Notes: generated by a model from the letters alone, not told the origin. A DNA stretch of 64,000 bases from Microbacterium elymi (GCF_021582895.2 NZ_CP091139.2:3100001-3164000), one strand, 5' to 3'; positions 48,901-60,263 are shown, counted from the first letter of the stretch. Numbers and translations: made by a program.

Positions 48901-50785
48901 CCGTTCGGCATCGAGGGATTCACCGCCGATTACCCGGTCGAGGATCGCGGATGGCCGCTCGTGCAGAGCTGGCGGCTCACGCTGGCCACCGGCACGACCG
49001 CTCGTGTCGAGGTGGCGGGCCGCGTCTTGGCGTTCACGCTGCCTGCCGGCACGGTGCGAGCGGGCGCGCATCGGCAGCGCCTGCCCGAGCGCGCGCTGCG
49101 GATGCTGGGAGTGTGGAACTCGTTCCCCGCGACGCTCCGCTCCAACGCGGCCGTGGTCGAGGCTGCGCTCGACGGCTACCTGTGGGCGCTGACCCCGGCG
49201 CAAGCCGCTGCGCCTGGTGCACGCGGTGCCGCGCCCCGTGCAGGCGCCGCACCCGGTGAGATTCCGGGCTGCGAGGCAGCCGGCCGCCACGGACACCTGG
49301 TTCGAGGGCAGCGTGCGGCTGCACGGCGCCAGCACCGAGCAGCTGACCGCCGAGGCATCCTGGACCGACATCGTGGACAACCCCGGCGACACGCGCTGGC
49401 GCGAGCGTCCCAGCAGCGGCCATGCGTTCACGACGGTCACGAACGAGCACGAGCGGCTGGCGGTCTTCGAGCCGCGCCCGGAAGAGGGGATGCCGCGCGA
49501 GCAGGCCGACCTCGACGACCCGACCGTGTGGTTCCATCGTGTCGCGCATGACTTCGGCGACACCAAGCATCGTCGCGTCAGCTATCGACTGCGTGCGTCC
49601 ACGCGCTTCCGCGAGTACTTCCCGCCCGCACTGCTGGTGGGCGACCCGACCGTGGCGTTCGACGACGGCGCCAGCACGGTCAGCGCCGAACTCGCGGTCT
49701 CGGTGCCGTCGTCGGCGCGGCCGGCGCCCCCGATCGTGCATTCGGCGATCCCGCTGTTCCGGTGGTCCCACGACGATCCGGCGGGCGGCGGACCGGTGGC
49801 GGTCGACGAGGGGGTCGGGCAGCCGGGCCAGCCCATCGCCGTGCGGCACGAGCGACTCGCGGGCGTGCGCATCTACCTGCAGCGTCCGTGGTTCTCCAGC
49901 GGAGAGGGCGAACTGCTGGCGGTGCTCACGGGCAACGCGGTCAGCTCGGCGGGGCCGGTCTCGGCCTGGGCGCAGGACCCGATCTGGGCGGACGACGCCT
50001 CGGTCCGTTCCGTCTCGCTGGGCAACACCGAACTCGAAGAGCCGTGGCACGGTCTCGGCCTGGACGACGAGGTGCAACCCGCGCGGCCGATCACCGTCGC
50101 CGACGGACTGACGCTGCCCCTCACCGCGGACGGCGCCAAGACCTACCGGGCCAGGGCGTGGGGATATCGTCCGGAGTTCAACGAGGAGCGCGGGCTCTGG
50201 TACGTCGATGTCGCCGTGAGCCCGGGCGCCTCGGCGTGGCCGTTCCTTCGGCTGGCGGTAGCCCGGTACCAGCCCGAGAGCCTGGCCGGTCTCGAGCTGT
50301 CCGCCCCGGTGCGGTGCGACTACGTGCAGATGCCGCCCGAGCGGGCGCTGGTGGTCAGCCGCACCGATGAGCGCTGCGCGCGGGTGGTCGTGACCGGGCC
50401 GGTGCCCCGCCGCACCTGGACCTTCGACGCTGCCGACGCGCGCGCCCTGCTCGGCGTCGAACGGGTGGTGGTGGCGCGTCTGCAGCGCAAGGACCCGGAA
50501 CTGGCCGGCGACCTCGGCTGGATCACCGTCGATGTAAGCGAACTGCCGGTGCAGGCGATGGATGCCGCCACCCGGACGGTCTCGTGGGGCGACGAGCTGC
50601 GGGCCGACCAGGACGTCGTGCTGCGCACGCCGGCATCCGGTGCCTCCGGCTGGCGGGTCGTGGTGGAGGAGTGGGAGCGGTTCGAAGGCGACCCGCTGCC
50701 GCCTGTCATGCGCACCCGCGTCGCGCGGGGGCGCCCGCCGACGTGGGAACAGCGGATGGTGTTCGCCGACGAGGTCTACCTCTGA
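45962..50785 (+). CDS. Giant protein B of unknown function (8 apparent frameshifts)
   Basis: About 1,607 aa once joined. No signal peptide or clear membrane anchor. The N-terminal part (AISIALPHSARDGDTVHVSV) continues to FHERVAHLGDHPALRALGLV at about residue 250. A low-complexity Ala/Arg linker with a strongly Ala-rich stretch lies near residue 730 (48150-48270). It is followed by FLRWDPVAPPALVPRARYSE and GESVRVLVIRSGVHQDP. The C-terminal 500 residues are beta-rich, with RVAHDFGDTKHRRVSYRLRA and STRFREYFPP, ending RMVFADEVYL. Breaks: GCTTGC at 46180 and 48143, GCAAGC at 47146 and 49200, GCCTTGC at 46712, and losses near 47630, 47861 and 48107. The start overlaps gene A by 4 nt, so the products are probably made together. 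Confidence 0.75.
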
Positions 50786-52324
50786 GACCAGGGCGCATGG
50801 ACCTGACGCCCTGCGAGCAGAGCGCGCGGTGTCTTGACCCGGTGCCCGCCGTGTGCGTGGTGACGGCGCCGGCCGGAGGGATCGTCAGCGTGGTGCCGGG
50901 GGGTAGCCACAGCGACGAACCGGCGAAGTCGCAGTCCGGTTCTCCCGCGGGTGGGGGTGGGTTCAGAAGGGTGGGGGTGGGCGGGGGTGAAGTGGACTGT
51001 TGGGGTGGGGTGGTCGTGGTAGACGCGGCCGGTGGGGCTGGTCCATTCCAGGATTCCGCCGGGCAGTTGTCGGACGGTCCACCGGGTGTGGTGTTTGAGG
51101 ACGTGGTGTCGGCGGCAGAGGTGTTCGAGGTTGTCGTGCGCGGTGGTTCCGCCGAGGGCGTGGTCGTGGGTGTGGTCCAGGTCGCACCGGTGGACGGGTT
51201 GCCGGCAGCCGGGGAAGCGGCAGCGCTGGTCGCGGGCGTCCAGGAGTCGGGCCAGGGCGGGGTGGGGTCGGTACCGGTCGGCGCTGACGTGGATGCCGGT
51301 GTGCGGGTCGGTGAAGATCCGGGTCCAGCTGGTGGTGGTGGCGGCGGCGAGGATGCGGGCGGTGTGGGTGTCGATCGGCCCGTACCCGGACAGGATCGCG
51401 GGGGTCTCGTGCGCCGGGTCGCGGTCCGCGGGATCGCCGGGGGCCGGGGTGCTGGTGTCGTTGGGGGAGTCGGGGTGGAGCAGGGTGGCGGGGATGGTGA
51501 CCTGGAGCTCGCGCGGTGATGCCGGCGAACGCGTCGGCCGGGCCGTGGCCGGTGGGTGCCGCTGTCAGGAGCAGGTCGGTGAGCACGTCCGCGCGCAGCT
51601 GGTCCAGGGTGCGATCATCGCCCACGGGGAGCCCGTCCTCGTGTTCGGGGGTGGTCGTCGCGTCCGGGTCGGGGCCGGTGGCGGCCTGTTGCACGGTGCG
51701 GGCCATCTGGGTGGCGCGGTCGAAGATCGCGTGGATCAGGGTTGCCGGTCCGTCCAGCAGGAGCCGGGACATGTCATCGTCCAGATCGATCACCCGGGTG
51801 GTGCGCGACTGCCGGGCTTGCTTGTGCCGGGTGCTGATCGAGTCCGGGTGGACCCGGTCCGCGACCGTCCGGCACACCGGGCGCAACCGGCCCGGGGTCA
51901 GTTCCGCCGCCCGTGGAAGCACGGTCTGCTCGTAGACGGTACGGGTCTGGGCATCGGGCAGGGTGGCGCCGACCTCCACGATCACCCGCACCCGGGACTG
52001 GTCCAGCAGTCCGTCCGCCCAGGCGGTGTGCGTGGCCGGGAACCGGGTCACCAGCACGGCCGCCTCCCCGAGCCGGGCCTGCACGGTCCGATCGCTCATC
52101 CGCAGCGCGGCACCGATCTCGGCCGAGACCTCCCGCCAGGGCAGATCCCGGTCATCATCGACCCCGCGGGCCGCGGCACACGTGGCCACGACATCCACCG
52201 TCGAAGACAGCAGCGACGCCTCGAACGCCTGCAGCCGCGCGATCGCCCGCCGCGTCTCCACCAGCCCCGTGACCAGCGCGTCGATCCCCGGCAGATCCAG
52301 GTCCTCCGCGCTCAGCTCGTCCAT
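50776..52324 (-). CDS. DUF222/HNH endonuclease, 13E12 repeat family (1 apparent frameshift)
   Basis: About 515 aa. The DUF222 N-terminal part includes ARLQAFEASLLSSTVDVVAT, VSAEIGAALRMSDRTVQARL and DGLLDQSRVRVIVEVGATLP. The C-terminal HNH nuclease reads CRFPGCRQPVHRCDLDHTHD and then LGGTTAHDNLEHLCRRHHVL. The paired Cys residues and the DH-N-H residues are the zinc and catalytic ligands. A two-base loss near 51515 (GCGCGAGC for GCGCGCGAGC) shifts the frame before the HNH part. The corrected stop is TAG at 50776-50778, overlapping the convergent gene B end by 10 nt. GGAGG ribosome site before ATG. Members are multicopy and mobile-looking in actinobacteria. Confidence 0.88.
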
Positions 52325-52587
52325 ACCTCCATCATGCCCACCACCACCGACACTCTCGAAGAAAAATACGCGGTTCCGGGTGACGATGGCAATTCTCTCA
52401 TCTCCGGATTCTGAGACCTCTCGCGTCCCGTCGCGAGCACCGTCGCAGAGACATTCGCGAGCACGCGGCTCGCCACGGAACGACCGCTCGGCGAGGCGCG
52501 GGCGAGCATGCCCCGCGGCCGGTCCGCGACATCCCCGGCCTGCGCCCCGTGCCGCGGCCGCGAGATCGCTAGAATCGACCGGACAGC
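52325..52587 (+). promoter_or_regulatory. Intergenic region with the parA promoter
   Basis: 263 nt between divergent genes. TAGAAT at 52570-52575 is a near-consensus -10 box, 12 nt before the parA ATG. An AT-richer patch near 52355-52420 may hold the HNH gene promoter on the minus strand. No gene seen. Confidence 0.5.
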
Positions 52588-53482
<895 letters not shown>

Positions 53483-53499
<17 letters not shown>

Positions 53500-54536
53500 C
53501 GACGAAGCGCGCTCGTCTGAGGAGGATGTCGCAGACGACGGCCCTTCGTCTCGGTCGCTGCGCTCCCTCGCTCAGGGACCTGACGGACAGGACGGCCCTT
53601 CGTCTCGGTCGCTGCGCTCCCTCGCTCAGGGACCTGACGGGGCGGACGGCCCTTCGTCTCGGTCGCTGCGCTCCCTCGCTCAGGGACCTGACGGACAGGA
53701 CGGCCTGCGCTCCCTCGCTCAGGGACCTGACGGCGAGCCCGAGGGCGAGGGCCAGGATGCCGGATTCCGCGTCTCGCTGGGAGTGTTCGACGGACCGTTC
53801 GACCTGCTCCTGACGCTTCTGGGCAAGCACGAGCTGGACATCACCGAAGTCTCGCTCTCGCGCGTCACGGGCGAATTCATCGCCTACCTGCGCGAGCTGC
53901 AGTCCGACGACCAGCTGGACGAGGCATCCGAGTTCCTGGTCGTGGCCGCGACCCTGCTCGACATGAAGGTCGCCGGCCTGCTGCCGCAGGGCGAGCTGGT
54001 CGACGCCGAGTCGGTCGCGCTGCTCGAGGCGCGCGACCTGCTGTTCGCCCGCCTGCTGCAGTACCGGGCGTTCAAAGAGGTCTCGGTGTGGTTCGCCCGC
54101 TGCCTGCAGCGTGAGGACCACCGGCAGGCGCGGGCCGTGCGGCTGGACGAGAAGTACCGGCGCGCCGCCCCGGAGCTGGTCTGGACGCTGTCGGCCGACG
54201 ACTTCGCCGCGATCGCAATGCTGGCCTTCGCGCCCAAGGAGATCCCCGTCGTCGGGCTGGACCACCTGCATGCGCCGCTGGTGAGCATCCGCGAGCAGGC
54301 CGCCGTGGTGGTGACGCTTGCGCTCCTCCGGAACGCTGTCGTTCCGCGAGCTCGTCTCGGGCGTCACCCAGACCGGCATCGTGGTGGCACGGTTCCTGTC
54401 CGTCCTGGAGCTGTACCGTCATTCCGCCATCTCGTTCGAGCAGCTCGAGCCGCTCGGCGAGCTGACCCTGCGGTGGACCGCCGAGCGCTGGTCCGAAGAG
54501 AATCTCGCGTCCCTGGGAGCCGACTATGACCGATGA
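53483..54536 (+). CDS. scpA: Segregation and condensation protein A with repeat-encoded N-terminal insert (1 apparent frameshift)
   Basis: Kleisin subunit of the SMC-ScpAB condensin, about 350 aa. The conserved part starts FRVSLGVFDGPFDLLLTLLG and continues LDITEVSLSRVTGEFIAYL. The C-terminal winged helix is GTLSFRELVSGVTQTGIVVA. Between the start (GTG 53483) and this part lies an insert of about 65 residues with three and a half copies of an 18-residue unit, DGPSSRSLRSLAQGPDGQ, encoded by a DNA repeat at 53540-53732. GCTTGC at 54317-54322 stands for GCTGC. Overlaps parA and scpB, so the three are coupled. Confidence 0.92.
53540..53732 (+). repeat. 54-bp tandem repeat inside scpA
   Basis: Units at 53540, 53594 and 53648 plus a partial unit at 53702. 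Each contains CCCTTCGTCTCGG and CTCGCTCAGGGACC. The same sequence motif occurs as intergenic hairpins at 59224-59280 and 60254-60292. Period 54 bp keeps the scpA frame open. Confidence 0.9.
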
Positions 54537-55119
54537 GCCGACCGCGACCGCCGGGCCGAACGTCGCCCGCCAACTCGAGGCGATCCTGATGATCGTCGAG
54601 GAGCCGCAGAGCCTGGTGGCGCTGGCCACCGCCGTCGGTGCGCCGGTGCCGGCCGTGCGGCAGGCGATCGAAGGACTCGTCGCCGACTACGACGGCGAGA
54701 CCGGCGGGCCGCGTCGCGGGTTCGAGCTGCGCGAGGTCGGCGGGGGCTGGCGGCTCTACGTGCGCGAGGACTACGACGACCTGGTCGCCGAGTTCGTCAA
54801 CACCCAGGCACCGTCGCGCTTGTCGCAGGCGGCGTTGGAGACCCTCGCGGTGATCGCCTACAAGCAGCCCGTCTCGCGCGGGCAGGTCGCCGCGATCCGC
54901 GCGGTGAACGTCGACTCGGTGGTGCGGACGCTGCTGGCGCGGGGCCTGGTCACCGAAGTGGGCAACGACGCCGAGACCGGCGCGATCCTCTACGGCACCA
55001 CCGACGCGCTGCTGGTGAACCTCGGCATCAACTCGCTCGACGAGCTGCCGCACATCTCGCCGCTGCTGGATGACGTCGACACCGTCGGCAGCGTCGTGGA
55101 CGAAGGGATCGGACGATGA
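54526..55119 (+). CDS. scpB: Segregation and condensation protein B
   Basis: Winged-helix partner of ScpA, 197 aa, intact. First winged helix ARQLEAILMIVEEPQSLVAL. Second: LSQAALETLAVIAYKQPVSR followed by VNVDSVVRTLLARGLVTEVG. This pair of motifs is diagnostic. The start overlaps the scpA end by 11 nt and the stop overlaps the next ATG by 4 nt. Confidence 0.96.
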   Translation: MTDEPTATAGPNVARQLEAILMIVEEPQSLVALATAVGAPVPAVRQAIEGLVADYDGETGGPRRGFELREVGGGWRLYVREDYDDLVAEFVNTQAPSRLSQAALETLAVIAYKQPVSRGQVAAIRAVNVDSVVRTLLARGLVTEVGNDAETGAILYGTTDALLVNLGINSLDELPHISPLLDDVDTVGSVVDEGIGR

Positions 55120-55896
55120 CGGATGCCGAGGGCGTGCGGCTCGCAGAAGGTGCTGGCCGCCGCGGGGGTCGCGTCGCGCCGCGTCGCCGAGGACATGATC
55201 GTCGCCGGACGGGTGCGGGTCAACGGCGCCGTGGTCGACCAACTCGGCTCGCGGATCTTCCCCGAGACCGATCTGGTCGACGTGGACGGCGTGGCCGTGC
55301 AGCTGGACGCGACCAAGCGCTACGTGATGCTGAACAAGCCCACCGGCGTGGTCAGCTCGATGCGCGACGACCGCGGCCGCCCCGACCTGCGCGGGTTCAC
55401 CGATGCCTGGCCGGAGCGGCTGTTCAACGTCGGGCGATTGGATGCCGAGACCAGCGGCCTGCTCGTGCTCACGAACGACGGCGAGCTCGCGCACGTCCTG
55501 GCCCATCCCTCGTTCGGGGTGACGAAGGTGTACATCGCGAAGGTCTCCGGACGCGTCTCGCCGCAGACGATCGGGCGGCTCACGCGCGGCGTCGAACTGG
55601 AGGACGGACCGATCGCCGCCGACCGCGCGCGACTGCTGGACACCTCGCAGGACACGAGCCTGGTCGAGCTGACCCTGCACTCGGGGCGCAACCGCATCGT
55701 GCGCCGGATGATGGCCGAGGTGGGGCATCCGGTCGACGAGCTCGTCCGGCGTCGATTCGGGCCGCTCCACCTGGGAAGTCTCCCGGCGGGGGAGGCCCGT
55801 GAGTTGACTACAGTGGAGCGTGGCGCGCTGCTGACTCTGTCGCGCCGCGCGCCGGGGGAGACGACACCGCCGGGAGCCGATCAGGAGACCCCGTGA
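55116..55896 (+). CDS. rluB: 23S rRNA pseudouridine synthase RluB-type (1 apparent frameshift)
   Basis: Isomerises a uridine in 23S rRNA, about 259 aa. The N-terminal S4 domain is RLQKVLAAAGVASRRVAEDM. The catalytic Asp is in NVGRLDAETSGLLVLTNDG. Further motifs are YVMLNKPTGVVSSMRDDRG and HSGRNRIVRRMMAEVGHPV. The natural ATG (55116) is cut off by GCTCGC for GCTGC at 55139-55144. Without correction the frame appears to start at 55123. The Ala/Pro-rich tail overlaps tyrA by 4 nt. Common neighbour of scpB. Confidence 0.93.
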
Positions 55897-57013
55897 GCCA
55901 GAACACGACCGTGCCCGCACGCGCGGCCGCGCGCACCTCGGGGACGGTCCGGATCGTGGGCACAGGCCTGCTCGGCGCCAGCATCGGCCACGCCCTGACC
56001 GCACTGGGCGTGGACGTCGCCCTGTTCGACACCTCGCCGGCGCAGCTCGGCTGGCGATCGACTACGGCGCCGGCCGTGCGCCCCGCGACGACGACGCCCC
56101 GCGACTGGTCGTGGTGGCGGTGCCGCCGGATGTCACGGCCGACGTGATCGCGCACGAGCTGGCCGCCTACCCGGACGCGGTGGTGACGGATGTCGCCAGC
56201 GTCAAGCTCGAGCCGCTGCGCGCGCTGCAGGACCGGGGCGTCGACCTCACGCACTACATCGGCTCGCACCCGCTGGCCGGGCGCGAGCGCGGCGGCGCCG
56301 TCTCGGCGCGCGCCGACATCTTCATCGGTCGCCCGTGGGTGGTCTGCCGCGACGACGAGACCAGCCCCGCCGACCTCGCGGTCATCGAGGGGCTGGCACT
56401 GGACCTCGGCGCGATGCCGCTGGAGATGGACCCGGCCGAGCACGACCGCTCGGTCGCCCTCGTCTCGCACGTGCCCCAGCTGGTCGCGAGCCTGCTCGCC
56501 GGCCGCTTCGTGACCGCACCCGAGGGCTCGCTGCGACTCGCCGGCCAGGGGGTGCGCGACACCACGCGGATCGCGGCATCCGCCCCCGAGCTGTGGGTGC
56601 AGATCCTCGGATCCAACGCGGCACCGGTGGTGGACGTGCTCGACCAGCTGGCATCCGACCTGACCGGGGTCGCCGACGCGCTGCGCCAGCCCGACGCGCC
56701 CGGCGCACGCCGCACGGTCGCCGACGCCATCCGCCGCGGCAACGAAGGCGTCGAGCGCCTGCCCGGCAAGCACGGGCAGAACCGCCGGTTCGCGCAGGTG
56801 GTCGTCATGGTCGACGACACCCCCGGCCAGCTGGGCCGGCTGTTCGGCGAACTCGGCGAGCTGGACGTGAACGTCGAGGACCTGCGCCTGGAGCACTCGC
56901 CCGGCGCCCAGTTCGGCCTGGCCGAGATCAGCATCGACCCGGGCGCCGTGCGCCGTGCGGTCGACGGCCTGGTCTCGCGCGGCTGGCGGATGGCGAGCAC
57001 CCCGAATGACTGA
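55893..57013 (+). CDS. tyrA: Prephenate dehydrogenase (1 apparent frameshift)
   Basis: NAD(P)-dependent enzyme of tyrosine synthesis, about 373 aa. Nucleotide-binding motif [17 protein letters not shown], then [18 protein letters not shown] and [22 protein letters not shown]-terminal ACT-like domain ([20 protein letters not shown]) may bind tyrosine for feedback control. A base is lost near 56046 (CAGCTCGGC for CAGCTGCGGC). The GTG start overlaps rluB and the stop overlaps cmk by 8 nt. Confidence 0.92.
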
Positions 57014-57689
57014 CGTGACCATCATCGCCATCGACGGACCGGCCGGGTCCGGTAAGTCGAGCGTGTCCAAGCAGACCGCCCGGGCGCTCGGCTACGGCTA
57101 CCTCGACACCGGCGCGGCCTACCGGGCCCTGGCCTGGCACGTGCTCGACCGGGGTGCCGACACCGCCGACGCCGATGCCGTGCTGGCCGCGGCATCCGAC
57201 TTCCCGTACGCGATCTCGCTGGATCCCGACGAGTACTGGGTGCGGGTGGGCCAGGTCGACGTGACCGAGGCGATCCGCGAGCCGCGGGTCTCGGCAGCGG
57301 TCAGCGGCGTGGCCCGCGTGCCCGCGGTGCGCGTGCAGGCAGGCGAGCTGTTCCGGGCGCTGGCGGCGGCATCCGACCGCCCGGGCGTCATCATCGAGGG
57401 GCGCGACATCACCACGGTGGTCGCCCCGGACGCCCCGGTGCGGATCCTGCTGACCGCCGCGCCCGAGGTGCGCGCCGCGCGGCGCAGCGCCGAACTGACC
57501 GATCAGGACGCCGCGGCCGTCGCGGCGGCCCTGCACAAGCGCGACGCATCCGACGCCCAGGTGGTGGACTTCCTGTCCGCCGCGCCGGGCGTCGAGGTGG
57601 TCGATTCGACCGACCTGGATCTCGCGCAGACCGTCGACGCCGTCCTCGGCGTCGTGCATCAGAAGCTGGAGGCCCGTGATGGGCACTGA
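57006..57689 (+). CDS. cmk: Cytidylate kinase
   Basis: Phosphorylates CMP and dCMP, 227 aa, intact. P-loop [23 protein letters not shown]-binding region [18 protein letters not shown] and [20 protein letters not shown]. It lies between tyrA and der, the usual order, and overlaps both. Confidence 0.96.
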   Translation: MTDVTIIAIDGPAGSGKSSVSKQTARALGYGYLDTGAAYRALAWHVLDRGADTADADAVLAAASDFPYAISLDPDEYWVRVGQVDVTEAIREPRVSAAVSGVARVPAVRVQAGELFRALAAASDRPGVIIEGRDITTVVAPDAPVRILLTAAPEVRAARRSAELTDQDAAAVAAALHKRDASDAQVVDFLSAAPGVEVVDSTDLDLAQTVDAVLGVVHQKLEARDGH

Positions 57690-59204
57690 AGACGAATACG
57701 AACCCGGTCCGGACCATCTGGCCGAGCGGCTCGCCGACATCGACGAGGAACTCGCCGATCAGCGGGCCGAGGCCCTGCGCACCTCGCTCGGAGACTACGA
57801 GCTCGAGGACGAGGATGCTGCGCTGCTGGCCGGCGTCGGACTCGGCGAGGACGGGGTCGAGTACCTGCCCGCCCTTCCGGTCGTCGCGATCGTGGGACGC
57901 CCGAACGTCGGCAAGTCCGCCCTGGTCAACCGCATCCTCGGGCGCCGCGAGGCCGTCGTCGAGGACACCCCGGGCGTCACCCGCGACCGGGTGACGTACA
58001 AGGCGGAGTGGCTCGACCGGCGCTTCACCATCGTCGACACCGGCGGGTGGGAGCCCGACGCGCGCGGCATCGACCGCTCGGTCGCGGCGCAGGCCGAGAT
58101 CGCCATCGACCTGTGCGACGTCGTGCTGTTCGTCGTGGACGCGAAGGTGGGCGCCACCTCGACCGACGAGCACGTCGTGCGGATGCTGCGCCGGGCCGGC
58201 AAGCCGGTGTTCCTGGTCGCCAACAAGATCGACGACGCGCGGCAGGAGCCCGAGGCCGCCGCCCTGTGGGGCCTCGGCCTCGGTGAGCCGCTGGCCGTGT
58301 CGGCCATCCACGGCCGCGGCGTCGCAGACCTGCTGGATGCCGTCATGAAGGTGCTGCCGGATGTCTCGGCCGTCGCCAAGCAGGAGATCGGCGGCCCGCG
58401 CCGGGTCGCCATCCTGGGGCGCCCGAACGTCGGCAAGTCGTCGCTGCTGAACAAGGCCGCCGGCGAAGAGCGCGTCGTGGTCAACGAGCTGGCCGGCACC
58501 ACCCGCGACCCGGTGGACGAGATCGTGGACCTCGGCGGGCGACTGTGGCGGTTCGTCGACACCGCCGGCATCCGCCGTCGCGTGCACCTGCAGCAGGGCG
58601 CGGACTTCTACGCCTCGCTGCGCACCTCGGCCGCGCTCGAGAAGGCCGAGGTCGCGGTGGTCGTGCTGGACGTGTCGCAGTCGATCAGCGAGCAGGACGT
58701 CCGAATCATCGACATGGTGCTGGAGTCGGGCCGCGCCCTCGTGCTCGCGTTCAACAAGTGGGACGTGCTGAACACCCCCGAATTCGAGGATCAGGAGCGC
58801 CGCCGCTACCTCGAGCGCGAGATCGAGCAGGACCTGGCCCACGTCTCGTGGGCGCCGCGGGTGAACATCTCCGCGCGGACCGGCCGGCACCTCGACAAGC
58901 TGGTGCCGGCGCTGGAGACCGCGCTGGACAGCTGGGACACCCGCATCCCCACCGGCAAGTTCAACGCGTTCCTGGCCGAGCTGGTCGCCGAGCACCCGCA
59001 CCCGCTTGCGCGGCGGCAAGCAGCCGCGCATCCTGTTCGGCACGCAGGCCGGCACGCGCCCGCCGACGTTCGTGCTGTTCACGACCGGATTCCTCGACCC
59101 CGGCTACCGCCGGTTCATCCAGCGGCGGCTTGCGCGAGCTGTACGGCTTCGAGGGCTCGCCGATCGTGGTCAACATGCGGGTGCGCGAGCGTCGCCAGCG
59201 CTGA
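57679..59204 (+). CDS. der: Ribosome biogenesis GTPase Der (2 apparent frameshifts)
   Basis: Double GTPase for 50S assembly, about 508 aa. G domain 1: [26 protein letters not shown] and NKID. G domain 2: [28 protein letters not shown] and NKWD. A C-terminal KH-like domain reads [20 protein letters not shown]. The acidic N-terminal extension of about 70 residues is common in actinobacteria. Start ATG 57679, or GTG 57676. Breaks are GCTTGC for GCTGC at 59004-59009 and 59128-59133. The corrected end reads [16 protein letters not shown]. Confidence 0.95.
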
Positions 59205-59223
59205 CGGCGATAGGTCCCTGAGC

Positions 59224-59280
59224 GCCCTTCGTCTCGTCGATGCGCTCCGGTTCCTGTGCGAGCGCAGCGAGACGAAGGGC
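59224..59280. repeat. Palindromic intergenic repeat after der
   Basis: Inverted repeat CCCTTCGTCTCG...GCGCTC (59225-59246) with GAGCGC...CGAGACGAAGGG (59260-59279). It can fold into one long hairpin and may end the der transcript. Same family as the units inside scpA. Confidence 0.75.
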
Positions 59281-59347
59281 CGGAGGCGTGCTTCCCTCTG
59301 TGACGTGGTCGGCCCCCGGCATCCGCCCACTGTGACAGTCTGGGAGG

Positions 59348-60263
59348 GTGACGATCCAGTATCCGCGGCCGGGCGAATTCCGTCGCCCGCGCGGACCGCG
59401 GGATCCGGGTGACGCCTGGGTGATCGCGGACTCGGGGGAGCGGTACTGGGGGCGCTACGGCGCCGCCGGGCTGCTGGCCTACGATCCCGCGCGGGGCGTG
59501 CTGCCGAGCACCGGGTGGAGTGGAGTCACCACGGCGACACCTGGGCGCTGCCCGGCGGTGCGCGACACCAGGGTGAATCGGCGCAGGACGGCGCCGTGCG
59601 CGAGGCGCAGGAAGAGGCCGGCGTGCCCGACGGCGCGGTGCGCGCTCGGGTCGAAAGCGTGCTTGATCTGGATGTCTGGACCTACACGACCCTGATCGGC
59701 GATGTCATCGCCCCGTTCGAGCCGGTCATCAGCGATCCGGAGAGCCGGGCGCTGGAGTGGGTGCCGGTCGCCGAGGTCACGGGGCGCCCGCTTGCATCCG
59801 GGCTTCGCGGATTCGTGGGCGCGCCTGCGCGGCCTGCTCGACGTGCATCCGGCGATCGTGGTGGATGCCGCGAACGTCGTCGGCTCGGTGCCCGACGGCT
59901 GGTGGCGCGATCGTGCCGGGGCCGCCGGCCGGCTGATCGCGGACGTCGCCGGCCTCGTGCGCGGCGGGGTGGACGCCGACGCGCTGGGCCTGGCCGAGCA
60001 TCGCTGGTTCCCGGAGGCGTCGGTCGTGATCGAAGGACAGGCCAAGGCCGCGGCCGACCAGGCCGACGTGCGCGTGGTGCGGGCCGAGGCATCCGGCGAC
60101 GACGCGATCGTCGCCGAGGCGCAGCGCCGGGTGGATGCCGGTGCCACGGTCACCGTCGTCACGAGCGACCGTGAGCTTGCGCGACCGCTGCACGGCGCTG
60201 GGTGCCGAGGTGCACGGCCCGAAGTGGCTGCGCGCTCTGCCTGCCCGCGTGACAGCTCCCTGA
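59348..60263 (+). CDS. Nudix hydrolase fused to a NYN/PIN-like domain (3 apparent frameshifts)
   Basis: About 304 aa. N-terminal Nudix domain: [20 protein letters not shown] followed by EAQEEAGV, a full Nudix box. C-terminal half: [20 protein letters not shown], then [20 protein letters not shown] and [13 protein letters not shown]. The ordered acidic residues (D-AN, GDD, SDRE) resemble NYN/PIN-fold nucleases. Breaks: one base lost near 59508, GCTTGC at 59790-59795 and at 60175-60180. Corrected stop TGA 60261-60263. GTG start. Substrates unknown. A link between nucleotide cleaning and RNA cleavage is speculative. Confidence 0.82.

Noticed and set aside
47650-49566. Minus-strand open frame of 638 codons opposite giant gene B
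   Set aside because: The plus frames, once joined, give a continuous beta-rich protein with conserved-looking motifs. The minus frame is Arg-rich low complexity.
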